Positions 34,968 to 45,817 are shown, counted from the stretch's first letter. The stretch is DNA of 64,000 bases from Solibacteraceae bacterium (GCA_026984795.1 JALSRK010000051.1:62001-126000), one strand, 5' to 3'. Numbers and translations: made by a program. The notes: generated by a model from the sequence alone, not told the origin.

Positions 34968-35158
34968 GAACGGCGGATTGGAGGTGGTGGACCGTCTGGT
35001 AGTCTGAAGCTTTCACTGCCGAATGGCCAGGTAATGGCCATGTCTTGCCGCCACGGACAACCGCTGGCCCGAGCGGGATCCGGGTGGGAGCACGAAAGTA
35101 ACCACCACCGTGTAATCCGGGAACGAGACCGGCCGAGGATGCGGGAAGGGATCTGGGT

Positions 35159-36598
35159 GTGACACACGAGAAGCACAACGCACCGCCAGGTGCGGAAGCG
35201 GGAAAGCCGGAGGGCGGGCCGGCGGTTGACATGCCGCTGAAACGTGATTTGGGGGCCTGGAGCACCCTGGCGGTCGTGGTGGGCTCGGTGATCGGGAGCG
35301 GAATCTTTCTGGTGCCTTCGGCGATGACGGCGAGTGTAGGGGATCCGGGCGTCGTTTTTGCGGTCTGGGTCTTTGCGGGGCTGCTCTCGCTCGCCGGAGC
35401 ATTGAGTTTTGCCGAGATGGCGGCGGCAATGCCCGAGGCGGGCGGCGGTTACGTCTATCTTCGGGAAGCCTACGGCCCGCTGTGGGGCTTCGTCTACTCA
35501 TGGACGATGACCTGGGTGGGCAAGAGCGGAGGGGCGGCGACACTGGCGACGGCCTTCTTTTACTATCTGGCGTATTTCTTCCCCGGCCTGGAGACGGCGC
35601 TAGCGCGGATCGATCTGCCCATTGGCCCCGGCGGTGCACCTCTGGAGATCACGACCGGCCAGCTCGTCGCCATGGCGCTGATCCTGATCCTGGCAGTGGT
35701 GAACTACTTCGGAGTGCGGCTCGGGGGCCTCGTCCAGGTGGTCTCGACAGCCGCCAAGGTGGCGTTGATCGGGGGGATTGTGGTGGCCGCCGTTGCGTGG
35801 GGCGAAGGCAGCAGCGCCCATTTCCGCGAGACGATCTCGGCTCCGGGTGGCGTGGGCGGTTTCTTTGCCGCCCTGGTGGCGGCGCTGTGGGCCTACGAGG
35901 GCTGGGCCGACGTGAGCTATGTGGCTTCTGAGGTCAAAGAACCGCAACGCTGCCTGCCGCGGGCTCTGGGGGCCGGCGTGCTGGTCATCATCACCGTTTA
36001 TCTGCTGGCCAACCTTGCCTATTTCTACATCCTGAGTCCTGCCGAAGTGGCGGGCAGTAACCGTGTGGCGGCGACGATGATGGAGAAAGTCGGCGGCTCG
36101 ACCGGCGCTGGGTTGGTGAGCCTGGCGGCAATGATCTCGATTTTCGCCGCGCTGAACGGCACGCTGCTATCGACGGCGCGGGTACCGTACGCCGCAGCTT
36201 GCGACGGGCTGTTTTTCGGGGCCGCCCGGCGGGTGCATCCCAAGTACCGGACGCCTTCGGTGGCGATCTTCATCGTGGGCGTTTGGTCGGCCCTGCTGGT
36301 CCTCAGCGGCCGCTACGAGCAACTGTTCACTTACGTGATCTTTGCCACCTGGCTGCTCTACGGCATGAGCGCCGCGGCGGTGATCGTGCTGCGGCATAGG
36401 AGGCCGCAGTTGCCGCGGCCGTATTTGACGCCCGGCTATCCGTTCGTGCCGGCGGCCTTCGTAGCGGTGGCCGCGGGCATGCTCACGGCGACGCTGGTCA
36501 ACTCGCCAAGGGAGACACTGATGGGACTGGCGATCATCCTCGGTGGGCTGCCATTTTACTATCACTGGCGCCGCGCTACGGATTCTGCGTTAAAATAA
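35159..36598 (+). CDS. APC superfamily amino acid permease
   Basis: A 479-residue, 12-helix permease. VVGSVIGSGIFLVPSAM in helix 1 is the APC substrate/ion-binding signature. The later ALWAYEGWADVSYVASEVKEPQRCLPRAL is typical of amino acid/polyamine antiporters and LAT-like carriers. GTG 35159 is used; an in-frame ATG at 35231 is an alternative and better fits the point where family similarity begins (LKRDLGAWSTLAVV). It imports or exchanges amino acids across the inner membrane. purA follows 138 bp downstream. Confidence 0.9.
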   Translation: MTHEKHNAPPGAEAGKPEGGPAVDMPLKRDLGAWSTLAVVVGSVIGSGIFLVPSAMTASVGDPGVVFAVWVFAGLLSLAGALSFAEMAAAMPEAGGGYVYLREAYGPLWGFVYSWTMTWVGKSGGAATLATAFFYYLAYFFPGLETALARIDLPIGPGGAPLEITTGQLVAMALILILAVVNYFGVRLGGLVQVVSTAAKVALIGGIVVAAVAWGEGSSAHFRETISAPGGVGGFFAALVAALWAYEGWADVSYVASEVKEPQRCLPRALGAGVLVIITVYLLANLAYFYILSPAEVAGSNRVAATMMEKVGGSTGAGLVSLAAMISIFAALNGTLLSTARVPYAAACDGLFFGAARRVHPKYRTPSVAIFIVGVWSALLVLSGRYEQLFTYVIFATWLLYGMSAAAVIVLRHRRPQLPRPYLTPGYPFVPAAFVAVAAGMLTATLVNSPRETLMGLAIILGGLPFYYHWRRATDSALK

Positions 36599-36736
36599 AA
36601 GGCTTTGCGGGCCGGGCCGCCGGCCATTGGCCATCGGGCGGCTGCGCCGCACCTCTGTGCCGGAGTTCCCCGTTGGACAATCCGCTCTGCATCACCGCCC
36701 TGGGCGAGCGCTGCGTGCCCGGCCGAAAGGAAACCT

Positions 36737-38050
36737 ATGAGCAACGTCGTGATTCTCGGCGCCCAGTGGGGTGACGAGGGCAAGGGAAAAATGGTCGATC
36801 TGCTCGCCGAACGGTTCGACGTCGTCGTCCGTTACCAGGGCGGTCACAACGCCGGCCATACCGTTTTCGTGGGCGAGCAGAAGTATATTCTGACGCTGGT
36901 GCCCAGCGGCATCTTGCGCGGCAAGCTGGCGATCATCGGCAACGGGCTGGTCATCAACCCTGAGGAGCTGATTCGCCAGATCGAGATGTTGGAGGCGGCC
37001 GGGGTGGATGTCGCCGGGCACCTGGCGGTGAGCAACCGGGCGCACGTGATCTTCCCGTTCCACCGCATGGTGGAGAAGATGTCGGAAGGCCGGAAGGGCC
37101 GCACGGCAATCGGCACCACCTCCCGGGGCATCGGACCCTGTTACGAGGACAAGGTCGCCCGGCGGGGCATCCGGATGGCCGACCTCGTCGATGAAAACGC
37201 TCTCCCTGAGCTGTTCCGTTCGTTGGCCGAGGACAAGGCGATCCTGGCGCGGGCTTTCGGGATCGAAGAGAAGCTGAACTTCGACGCGATCCTGGAGGAG
37301 TACATCGGCTACGGCCGGCGGCTGAAACCGCTCGTCTGCGACACGACGCACCTGCTGGCCAAGCTGCGGCGCGAGGGCAAGCGGATCCTGTTCGAGGGCG
37401 CCCAGGGGACGATGCTCGACATCGATCACGGCACCTACCCGTTCGTCACCTCGTCGAACGCCACCGCCGGCGGTGTTTGCACGGGAGCGGGCTTTCCACC
37501 AACGGCGATCGATGGTGTGATCGGAGTCTCCAAGGCCTACAGCACGCGGGTGGGCGCCGGACCATTCCCTTCGGAAGCTCCGGAACAGGAGGCCGACCGC
37601 ATCCGCAACGCCGGCGGCGAGTTCGGTACCGTAACCGGACGGCCTCGGCGCTGCGGCTGGTTCGACGTGCCGCTGATCCGTTACACTGCGGCGATCAATG
37701 GTTTCGACAGCCTGGCGATCACGAAACTCGACGTGCTCGACCATCTCGAGGAGATCAAGGTCTGTACCGGCTACCGGCTGGGCGGGCGGGTGATCGAGGA
37801 GATGCCCGCTACTTGCCGGGAGATGGAGGATATCGAACCGGTGTACGAAGTGCTGCCCGGCTGGCAGACCTCCACGGCAGGGGCGCGTGCTTGGAGCGAT
37901 CTGCCTGAGAAGGCCCGATCTTATTTGAGGTTCCTCGAAAACCGGACCGGCGTCGAGATCGGCTCGGTGAGCGTCGGAGCGGAAAGGAACCAAACGATTC
38001 TGGTCGAAGGTTCGAGACTCACCGAGTTGATCGGCGGCACGAGACTCTGA
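36737..38050 (+). CDS. purA: Adenylosuccinate synthetase
   Basis: A 437-residue enzyme that joins IMP and aspartate using GTP in AMP synthesis. The N-terminal GAQWGDEGKGK loop with the catalytic Asp, the GHNAGHT motif, TTSRGIGPCYEDK and the ADSS signatures QGTMLDIDHGTYPFVTSSN and GPFPSE are all intact. ATG 36737 follows AAAGGAAACCT; the upstream open frame from 36605 is not coding-like. It runs convergent to the sulfatase gene. Confidence 0.97.
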   Translation: MSNVVILGAQWGDEGKGKMVDLLAERFDVVVRYQGGHNAGHTVFVGEQKYILTLVPSGILRGKLAIIGNGLVINPEELIRQIEMLEAAGVDVAGHLAVSNRAHVIFPFHRMVEKMSEGRKGRTAIGTTSRGIGPCYEDKVARRGIRMADLVDENALPELFRSLAEDKAILARAFGIEEKLNFDAILEEYIGYGRRLKPLVCDTTHLLAKLRREGKRILFEGAQGTMLDIDHGTYPFVTSSNATAGGVCTGAGFPPTAIDGVIGVSKAYSTRVGAGPFPSEAPEQEADRIRNAGGEFGTVTGRPRRCGWFDVPLIRYTAAINGFDSLAITKLDVLDHLEEIKVCTGYRLGGRVIEEMPATCREMEDIEPVYEVLPGWQTSTAGARAWSDLPEKARSYLRFLENRTGVEIGSVSVGAERNQTILVEGSRLTELIGGTRL

Positions 38051-38067
38051 CCAGCAGCGGGGCGGTT

Positions 38068-39480
38068 TCAGCTCTGTTTGTCCCAGCGCGCCTTCGGCCA
38101 GCGCTTTTCTTTGGCTCTTGCCGGGTCGTAATCCGGATTGGCCGCAGGCATCACGGCGCCGACCGACTTTCGCCACTCGACAAGCTTCCGGTGCAGAGCT
38201 CCTGTGCGCTTCGGCAGCCGGCGCGAGAGGTTTCGGCGCTCACCTGGGTCACGCGCCAGATTGTAGAGTTCCAGCCGTCCGTCTTCGAAAAACTCGATGA
38301 GTTTCCAGTCGCCCATCCGGATGGCTCCACACGGCGGGCTCCCGGCGTTCGAGTAATGCGGATAGTGCCAATAGAGGGCGTCGCGGGCGAGGCCGCCCTC
38401 CTGGCGCAATAGAGGAACCAGGCTCTCGCCGTCGGGCGTATGGCCGGGCGCGTCGGCGAGGCCAGTCATCTCGAGAATCGTGGGGTAGAAATCGACACTC
38501 GAGACGGGGGTGTCGCACACCGAGCCAGGCTGAGTCACACCGGGCCATTTCACGATCAGCGGTTCGCGAATGCCACCCTCGTAAAGCCAGCCCTTGCCCC
38601 GGCGCAGGCCCCCGTTGAAGGCCCGGCCTTCGACGCCACCATTGTCGGAGAAAAAGAACACCACGGTACGGTCTTCGAGTCCAAGCTCCCCGAGTCTCCG
38701 CATCAGGCGGCCGACGCATTCGTCCACCCCCTCCACCATGGCCGCGTAAGCTGCGTTGTTTCGCCCAGACGGGTCCCAACGCTTCTGATAGTGGGCCATG
38801 ACTTCCTTCTTGGCCTCGATAGGGCTGTGGACCGCATACAGCGGCAGGTAGAGGAAAAACGGGCGGTCGCGGTTTGCGTCGATGAATTTCAGGCTTTCCA
38901 CCGTCAGGCGGTCCGTTAGATACTCACCGACGGGGGCCGCCAGCGGCGGCTTGCCGTAGGGAGCGAACATGTGTGAGTGGTGTCCCCACCAGCCGCCTCC
39001 AAAGTTCAGATCGAAACCGCGGTGCTCAGGCAAGTATTCTCCCCCGCCAAGGTGCCACTTGCCGATGCTGGCGGTGGCATAGCCGCCGGCTTTCAATGGT
39101 TGTGCGAGCACTGTCTCGCTCAGAGGCAGTCCGTCCGGGAGTTCAGCTTGCCGGAGTTTTGCGTAGGGCAAGAGGTTTCCCGGCAAGTACTGCGTGATGC
39201 GGACGCGGGCCGGCCACTTTCCGGTAAGGATGCTGGCGCGGGTGGGCGAGCAGTTCGGTGCGGCGGCATAGGCGTTGAGGAATCGCATGCCTTGGGCCGC
39301 CAGGCGGTCGATGTTCGGTGTCCGGTGATACGGGTTCCCATACGCTCCCACGTCGGCATAGCCCATGTCGTCAACGAGAATGAAGATCACGTTGGGCTTT
39401 TCCGCCGATTGGGCCGCCACGGGATGGCCCACGACCGCTGCAGCGGCCAGCATGAGGACGAACGAGGCCGAACTTTTCAT
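38068..39480 (-). CDS. Secreted sulfatase (arylsulfatase A-like)
   Basis: A 470-residue periplasmic or secreted sulfatase. A signal peptide (about residues 1-23, ending VAAQ) is followed by the metal motif VDDMGYADVG. Cys77 in NCSPTRASILTG is the CxPxR site modified to formylglycine, and FFSDNGG holds further ligands. It probably removes sulfate from polysaccharides or aryl esters. A maturing enzyme (FGE or anSME) is not in the window. A TAGGAGAC ribosome binding site precedes ATG 39480. Confidence 0.94.
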   Translation of the reverse strand: MKSSASFVLMLAAAAVVGHPVAAQSAEKPNVIFILVDDMGYADVGAYGNPYHRTPNIDRLAAQGMRFLNAYAAAPNCSPTRASILTGKWPARVRITQYLPGNLLPYAKLRQAELPDGLPLSETVLAQPLKAGGYATASIGKWHLGGGEYLPEHRGFDLNFGGGWWGHHSHMFAPYGKPPLAAPVGEYLTDRLTVESLKFIDANRDRPFFLYLPLYAVHSPIEAKKEVMAHYQKRWDPSGRNNAAYAAMVEGVDECVGRLMRRLGELGLEDRTVVFFFSDNGGVEGRAFNGGLRRGKGWLYEGGIREPLIVKWPGVTQPGSVCDTPVSSVDFYPTILEMTGLADAPGHTPDGESLVPLLRQEGGLARDALYWHYPHYSNAGSPPCGAIRMGDWKLIEFFEDGRLELYNLARDPGERRNLSRRLPKRTGALHRKLVEWRKSVGAVMPAANPDYDPARAKEKRWPKARWDKQS

Positions 39481-39610
39481 CGATGTGCGTCTCCTATCAA
39501 GCCAGGCAGTCTATCCCCCCTGCAACGCCGATCGCAAACGGGCGGCGGCTTTCCCGTGTGTTCGGCGGATGCCTCTCGGGGCCGGTTACGACCAAGTGGG
39601 GGCGACGGTC

Positions 39611-40888
39611 TCAATTGTCGACTTTCGGCGGGAAGTGCAGTTCGCCCTCGGTCCGGGCGATAAACGCCGCGCAGGTCAGATCACCAGTGACGTTGACGAC
39701 CGTGCGCGACATGTCGAGAATCCGGTCCACCCCGAGGATGAGGGCGATTCCAGACTCGACCTCGGCGCCCAAGCCGACAGACTGCAGCACGATGATCAGC
39801 ATGATGATTCCCGCGCTGGGGACGCCGGCAGTGCCTATAGAGGCGAGCGTGGCGGTGAGGACCACCATGAGCTGCCCACCCATGTCGAGTGGGATCCCGT
39901 AGATCTGGGCGATGAACATCACCGCGACAGCTTGGTACAAGGCCGTGCCATCCATGTTGATCGTCGCTCCGAGGGGCAGGACGAAACTGGAGATGCTTTT
40001 CGAGATACCCAGTTTCTGTTCGGCGGTCTCCATGGTCACGGGGAGGGTGGCGTTCGACGATGACGTCGAAAAGCCGAACAATTGGACGGCGGCAATCCGG
40101 CGAAAGAATTCGGGAGGACTGAGGCCGGCGGCGAAGCGGACCATGAAAGCCAAAGTGACGAACATGTGAGTTGCGAGGCCCAGCAGGACCACGGCCGCAT
40201 AGACCAAGAGGCTCCTGAGCAGATCGAGCCCGAAGCGGGCGATGACGGCGGCGATCAAGGCGAAAACGGCGTATGGTGCGATGCGCATGATCCAGTGGAT
40301 GACGGTCATGCAGGCTTCATTGATGCCGCCGAAAAAGTTGAGGACGGTGGTTTTCTGCTCACCTTGGAGAACGCTGATGGCGGCCCCGAACACGACGGAG
40401 AAAAAGATGAGGGGAAGGAGGTCGAAATCCGCCGCCGCCTCGACCGGGTTGCGCGGGATGATGTCGAGCAGGACGTCTTTCACCGAAGGCCGTTCCTCGG
40501 CCATCTTGACGCGGGCCGAGGCCTCGGCGGAGAATTGCGTGGCCAGACTGTCGCGCGTGGCCGCATCGATCCTGCTGCCGGGACGGATGAGGTCGGAGAG
40601 GAGCAGTCCGATGGTGACCGCGACGGCGGTCGTGAGAATGTAGTAAACGATGGTCTTGCCGCCGATGCGGCCGAGCTTTGTGAGATCGCCCAGCGAGGCG
40701 GCCCCAAGAATGATACTGGCCACGATGAGGGGGATCACGATCATGGTGATCAGCCGGATGAATGCCGTGCCGACAGGTTCAAGGGCTACCAGCGCAGTTG
40801 TGAACCACTCGAGCTGAGCGAGATTGGCGGCCATGCCGGCGACGACACCCGCCACAAGGCCGATGAGGATCTTAGTGTGCAGCGGCAT
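39611..40888 (-). CDS. Dicarboxylate/amino acid:cation symporter (DAACS family)
   Basis: A 425-residue inner-membrane carrier with eight helices and two hairpins. The serine-rich hairpin GFSTSSSNATLP and the ATINMDGTALYQ motif are diagnostic for GltP/DctA transporters of C4-dicarboxylates, glutamate and aspartate. TACAAT (40900-40905) lies 11 nt upstream of the ATG with only a weak GAAAGA between, another possible leaderless start. It follows the DUF1326 gene in the same direction with a large hairpin (40976-41004) between them. Confidence 0.93.
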   Translation of the reverse strand: MPLHTKILIGLVAGVVAGMAANLAQLEWFTTALVALEPVGTAFIRLITMIVIPLIVASIILGAASLGDLTKLGRIGGKTIVYYILTTAVAVTIGLLLSDLIRPGSRIDAATRDSLATQFSAEASARVKMAEERPSVKDVLLDIIPRNPVEAAADFDLLPLIFFSVVFGAAISVLQGEQKTTVLNFFGGINEACMTVIHWIMRIAPYAVFALIAAVIARFGLDLLRSLLVYAAVVLLGLATHMFVTLAFMVRFAAGLSPPEFFRRIAAVQLFGFSTSSSNATLPVTMETAEQKLGISKSISSFVLPLGATINMDGTALYQAVAVMFIAQIYGIPLDMGGQLMVVLTATLASIGTAGVPSAGIIMLIIVLQSVGLGAEVESGIALILGVDRILDMSRTVVNVTGDLTCAAFIARTEGELHFPPKVDN

Positions 40889-40975
40889 GGAAGTCTTTCA
40901 TTGTATGCAGGCACAGAAGCGCGCCGCTGCCGCTTTCGCGAGACAAGGGAGACAAACGGAGTAGAGACGAAGCCA

Positions 40976-41004
40976 GGCCGGGAGCCCCGAGGCGACTCCC
41001 GGCC
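40976..41004. terminator. Perfect 9-bp inverted repeat between DUF1326 and symporter genes
   Basis: GGCCGGGAG and CTCCCGGCC pair perfectly around an 11-nt loop, 27 bp downstream of the DUF1326 stop codon on the minus strand. There is no T-tract, so it could be a Rho-type or stability hairpin and not a classic terminator. Confidence 0.5.
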
Positions 41005-41030
41005 TCCAACAGTTGCGTTGCGAGCGAAGT

Positions 41031-41720
41031 TCAGTCCTCGATGTGGAACCTACCCACGAAGGCGCTGCGCTCACCGGGCAAACTCCACCGCGTGCCCAGC
41101 CCCCTTCCCTGGAAGCTATGGGCGAGGGTGTAAGCCGGCATGGCATGATCGAGCGAGCTGAGCGGCCGGTACCAGACTTCCTCGTTGGTGCAGATGCGAT
41201 CGCCGTCGTTGAGAGCCCGGGTTTCGATCCGAGCCAGCTCTCCCGCCAGAAGCCTAGCCCGCGCGGCGTGTACAGTGTCTCCTTCGATCTCCAGACGCAC
41301 CGGAGCATACTCGACACGGACGACGTTGCTGAGCAGGTCACCCGCCATCCTCTGGGCGAAAGCCTTCAAGGCCAACCGTTGCTCTGCGTCGGCCCGCCTG
41401 TCGATGATCAATATGCTCCGCACCGGGTACGGGTTGCCTAGCACGTAACCCAGCGTGTCGCTGGCCAGAACGACGCCGGCTACGGCAAGCCCGTCGAGCT
41501 TCACCCCCTGCCACGAGCCCTTCTCGATCTTCCAACCGAGCACAGCGCGCTTGCCGACGATGCCCGCCTCACCGTTGGCGAAACACGGACCGGTGTAGAC
41601 GTCGGTGCTTCGGGCTTCTACGTAGGTTCCCTTGATGGACGTCGGCGCCAGTGAGCCGGCAAAGGCAGCCGGCGCCAGAATCGAAGACACGAATAGAGTA
41701 TAGGAAAGGAAAGGTCGCAT
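41031..41720 (-). CDS. DUF1326 domain protein, secreted
   Basis: A 229-residue protein with a signal peptide (about residues 1-21). 'GTYVEARSTDVYTGPCFANGEAGIVGKRAVLGWKIEKGSW' is the DUF1326 opening, though the first Cys of the usual EACSCDVYTGPCF is replaced by Arg, Ser and Thr, leaving a single Cys. The family has no known reaction. GAGGAGGTACTGGG gives a clear ribosome binding site. It lies downstream of the paoABC operon but is separated from it by a strong terminator. Confidence 0.82.
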   Translation of the reverse strand: MRPFLSYTLFVSSILAPAAFAGSLAPTSIKGTYVEARSTDVYTGPCFANGEAGIVGKRAVLGWKIEKGSWQGVKLDGLAVAGVVLASDTLGYVLGNPYPVRSILIIDRRADAEQRLALKAFAQRMAGDLLSNVVRVEYAPVRLEIEGDTVHAARARLLAGELARIETRALNDGDRICTNEEVWYRPLSSLDHAMPAYTLAHSFQGRGLGTRWSLPGERSAFVGRFHIED

Positions 41721-41764
41721 CCCAGTACCTCCTCTGAGTCCTTGCCTACGAGTATATCACCGAG

Positions 41765-41810
41765 AAAAAAGCCCCTCCGCCGGGACTCGTAACATTCCCG
41801 GGGGAAGGGC
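41765..41810 (-). terminator. Strong Rho-independent terminator of the aldehyde oxidoreductase operon
   Basis: On the minus strand GCCCTTCCCCCGGG pairs with CCCGGCGGAGGGGC (one mismatch, one G-T pair) around a 12-nt loop, followed by six T residues (A-run at 41765-41770 on the plus strand). It lies 31 bp beyond the stop of the small Cys-rich gene. Confidence 0.88.
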
Positions 41811-41840
41811 CTTTCCCCGATCCCGCCGTCTGGGTCCCTG

Positions 41841-42053
41841 CTACAGAGGCTTGTAACAGTTCCGCTCGGGATTGCACTCGTAATCGTCGGCGATCTTGCC
41901 GTCGGGACCCAAGCAATTCTGGGTCTTCTGGCACCAGAAGAGTCGGTCACCGGCCGAGAGGTTGGGATCGTGGTCGGTATCGACGAACATACCCTTCCAG
42001 CGCAGGAATTCGCAGCGGTCGTCGTCCAGGATGTTGAATCCGGCGTATTCCAT
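41841..42053 (-). CDS. Small cysteine-rich protein coupled to paoABC
   Basis: A 70-residue acidic protein with five Cys (residues 14, 41, 47, 60, 66), no signal peptide and no family I can name. The Cys spacing C-x5-C, C-x5-C and the aromatic, Asp-rich sequence suggest a compact metal- or cluster-binding fold. Support for a real gene: AGGAGGTGCGAT before the ATG, a ribosome binding site that overlaps the stop codon of the upstream FAD-subunit gene, and a strong terminator directly after its stop. It may be an assembly or electron-transfer partner of the oxidoreductase; that is inference from the operon. Confidence 0.75.
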   Translation of the reverse strand: MEYAGFNILDDDRCEFLRWKGMFVDTDHDPNLSAGDRLFWCQKTQNCLGPDGKIADDYECNPERNCYKPL

Positions 42054-42064
42054 ATCGCACCTCC

Positions 42065-43032
<968 letters not shown>

Positions 43033-43033
<1 letters not shown>

Positions 43034-45183
43034 TACGCTCTCCTCCTCTCCAGGGCCGCCAACACCCTGTCGGGTGTCAAAGGCACCCTCGGAACCCGTA
43101 CGCCAATCGCGTTGGCGACGGCGTTGGCAATGGCCGCGATGCCGGGGATCACCGGCGGTTCGCCGAGCCCGACGACGCCGCGGGCGTCATGTTCGGGCGT
43201 CATATCCAGATGGACTTCAATCTGTCCGACATCCTTGATGCCGGCGAGCTTGTAGAAATCGAACTCGGCATTCAGGAAGCGGCCTGTCGCGGCATCCAGG
43301 ATCCGCTCCTCATAGAGTGCACCGCAGATGGCCATGATCGCTGCGCCGTAGCACTGGCTTGCAGCTGTCTTCGGGTTGATGATCATGCCGCAGTCCTGGA
43401 CTACGGCGAGTTTCTTCAAGGTGACAATGCCCGTCTCGGTATCGACCTCCACCTCGGCCATCTGGGCCCCGCCGACGCCGCCGGCGATGAGTCCACCCGG
43501 GCTCCGCCGGTTGTTGGAGCCCGTGGCCTCGATCGGCGTCACGCCGAGCTTGGCGCAGGCGGCTCTCCAGGTGAGTGATTTCGACGAATCGCCTTTCACC
43601 ATGATCTTGCCGTCCCGGGCGACGAGCTGGTCCGGCTGCGCACCGAGGCTCGGGGCCACAGCTTCGAACAACTTCTCCAACGCGTTCAGAGTGGCCTTGC
43701 GCGTGGCGGCGGAGGTTCCGCCCACCGTTGTCGAACCGCCGGAAGCGCCAGCCCGGGGATAGCGGTTGTCGCCGATCCTCAACGTGATGTCCTTCATCGG
43801 CAGGCCCAGACTCTCTGCGGCCGTCTGAGTAATGATCGTTCGTGTGCCCGTGCCGAGATCCTGAGAACCGATTTCCAGAACGACGCTGCCGTCAGGGTGA
43901 ATCGTCACCCGCTCAGTAGCGTTGTGGCCCATGCCACCCCAAGTACCGATGCCGATACCGAGTCCAGTTTTCACCGGGCCACGTCCGGACTGGCCGCGGG
44001 GGTGCCACTTGCTCTTCCAACCGATCATCTCTGCGGCTTTGAGCAACTGCGCTCGGTAAACCTCGGGGCGCTGCGTATAGTGGAGGTTCTTCAAGAAGAC
44101 CTCCAGCGGATCCATCTTCAGCTTCGCCGCGAGGTCCTCGATGGCCGAGCAAGTTAAGAACGAAACCTGCGGGTGGTTGGGAGCCCGCCACGCGCGGGCG
44201 CCGCCGGCGTTGATCGAGACTGCGGAATGGTTGAACCGTCGGTTCGGCACATCCCGAAAGACATACGGCAGCAGGTTGGCGTTCAGGCCGCCGCCGCCGA
44301 AGCCGCCGGTGGCCCAGGTCTTCGACTCCCAAGCGATGATCGTACCGTCCTTCTTCGCCCCGACCTTGAACCGCCCATAAATGGCGGGCCGGCAGCCCGC
44401 GATCTCGAGTTCGGTCCTGCGGTCGTGGTGATAGCGGATCGGTTTGCCGCCGACCTTTTTCGACAGCTTCGCTGTTTCCACGCCCCATCGGTCCGAAGCG
44501 AACTTGCTGCCGAAACCGCCGCCAATATGGTCCTGATGTACGTGGACGTTGGCTGCGGGAATCTCGAGACCTTTGGCTAGGTCGCCGCCGACGCCGGAGA
44601 CGTTTTGCGTCGAAGGCCGGTACTCGACCTTCTCGCCGTCGAACGCAACCACCTGGCCGTGACTTTCCAAGCAACAGTGGGTGATCGGTGGAATTCCGTA
44701 TTCGCCTTCGCTGATGACGTCAGCGTCCTTGAATGCCTGGTCGGGATCGCCGGTGACCGCCTCGCCTGAGGGCTTGGCCCGACCGAGTTTTTGGGCGGTG
44801 GCCAGGTCGGCTTCCTTGACAAAGTGGTCGTTGAAGACTTCGTACTTGACCTTGATTTTGCGGACGCCATCGCGGGCGTGTTCCTCAGTGTCGGCCGCCA
44901 CCAAAGCGATTTCCGTGCCGGCCCACTGAATCTCGGTACCGGGTTCGGAGATGATCTGAATTCCCTTCACCCCGGGTGACTTCTCCGCCTGGCTCGTGTC
45001 GATATCAGTGACCTTGGCGTGGGCATAAGGAGAAGTCAGCAGGGCGGCGTACAGCATGCCGGGGAGCCTGACGTCCTGGCTGAACCTGGCCCTCCCGCTC
45101 GCTTTAGCGGGACCGTCTACGCGGTTCACCGGCTTGCCGATGATCCGGCGCTGATCCTTTGGTGGCCACTTGTAATCAGGCAT
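43033..45183 (-). CDS. paoC: Aldehyde oxidoreductase molybdopterin-binding subunit (PaoC/YagR-like)
   Basis: A 716-residue large subunit of the xanthine oxidase family. It binds a molybdenum cofactor and oxidises aldehydes. Recognisable are KPVNRVDGPAKASGRARF at the N-terminus, the GGGFGSKF loop contacting the cofactor, and a late GLGEPPVIPG whose Glu is the conserved active-site base. Length matches E. coli PaoC (732). It overlaps the small-subunit gene by 8 bp and the FAD-subunit gene by 1 bp. No XdhC-type cofactor-insertion gene is adjacent. Confidence 0.93.
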
Positions 45184-45817
45184 TTCTCCCTCCCATGGCC
45201 TTGGCCGCTTCCACGACGGCCTTGCGGATCCCTATGTAGGTGCCGCAGCGGCACAGATTTCCGCCGAGGCCGTTCATGACGTCTTCCTCAGTAGGATTCG
45301 GGTGCTCGTCGATGAAGGCCTTCGCCGCCACGACAAAGCCTGGCGTGCAGAAGCCGCACTGCTGGGCGTCGTTGTTGACGAAGGCTTTCATCACCGGATG
45401 CAGCTCCGAACCCCGGGTCATTCCTTCGATGGTCTGGATGTTCTTGCCTTGCGCGTCGATGGCCAGAGTGGTGCAGGCGTAGACCGCCTTGCCTTCCACC
45501 AGCACCGTGCAGGCGCCGCAGGTGCCGCGGTCACAAACGCGCTTGGCGCCTGTCAAGCCCAACCGGTCGCGCAAGGCATCGAGCAGAGTCACCCGCGGCT
45601 CGACCCGGAGCTCGTGCTCCTTGCCGTTAACCCACAAGGTGATCGAAACCTCCCCGGGACCGACCACGCCGCTCTGAGCCGCCTCCGCCGGGCGCTCCAA
45701 AACGGCTGCCCCGAGAGCCCCTCCGCCCAGGCTCACGCCTTGTAGAAAACCGCGGCGCGAGACACCGGATTCGGGCAGCTTGCGAACTTGAGACTCCTTA
45801 GGTGACCTCACTTGCAC
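45176..45817 (-). CDS. paoA: Aldehyde oxidoreductase 2Fe-2S subunit with Tat signal (PaoA/YagT-like)
   Basis: A 213-residue small subunit. GTG 45817 follows GGAAAGGAC; the frame is open upstream to 46066 but is not protein-like. A Tat signal (SRRGFLQGVSLGGGALG, about residues 20-36) implies that the folded heterotrimer is exported to the periplasm, as for E. coli PaoABC. Two 2Fe-2S sites: CDRGTCGACTVL with its later Cys, and CGFCTPGF ... LCRCGTY. First gene of the operon, with a well-formed promoter upstream. Confidence 0.93.
   Translation of the reverse strand: MQVRSPKESQVRKLPESGVSRRGFLQGVSLGGGALGAAVLERPAEAAQSGVVGPGEVSITLWVNGKEHELRVEPRVTLLDALRDRLGLTGAKRVCDRGTCGACTVLVEGKAVYACTTLAIDAQGKNIQTIEGMTRGSELHPVMKAFVNNDAQQCGFCTPGFVVAAKAFIDEHPNPTEEDVMNGLGGNLCRCGTYIGIRKAVVEAAKAMGGRNA

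Noticed and set aside
35013-35130. Minus-strand frame ending YLAIRQ with a beta-strand-like pattern, between two plus-strand genes
   Set aside because: Only about 40 residues look protein-like, there is no start or ribosome binding site, and no family was recognised. It may be a gene remnant but cannot be supported.
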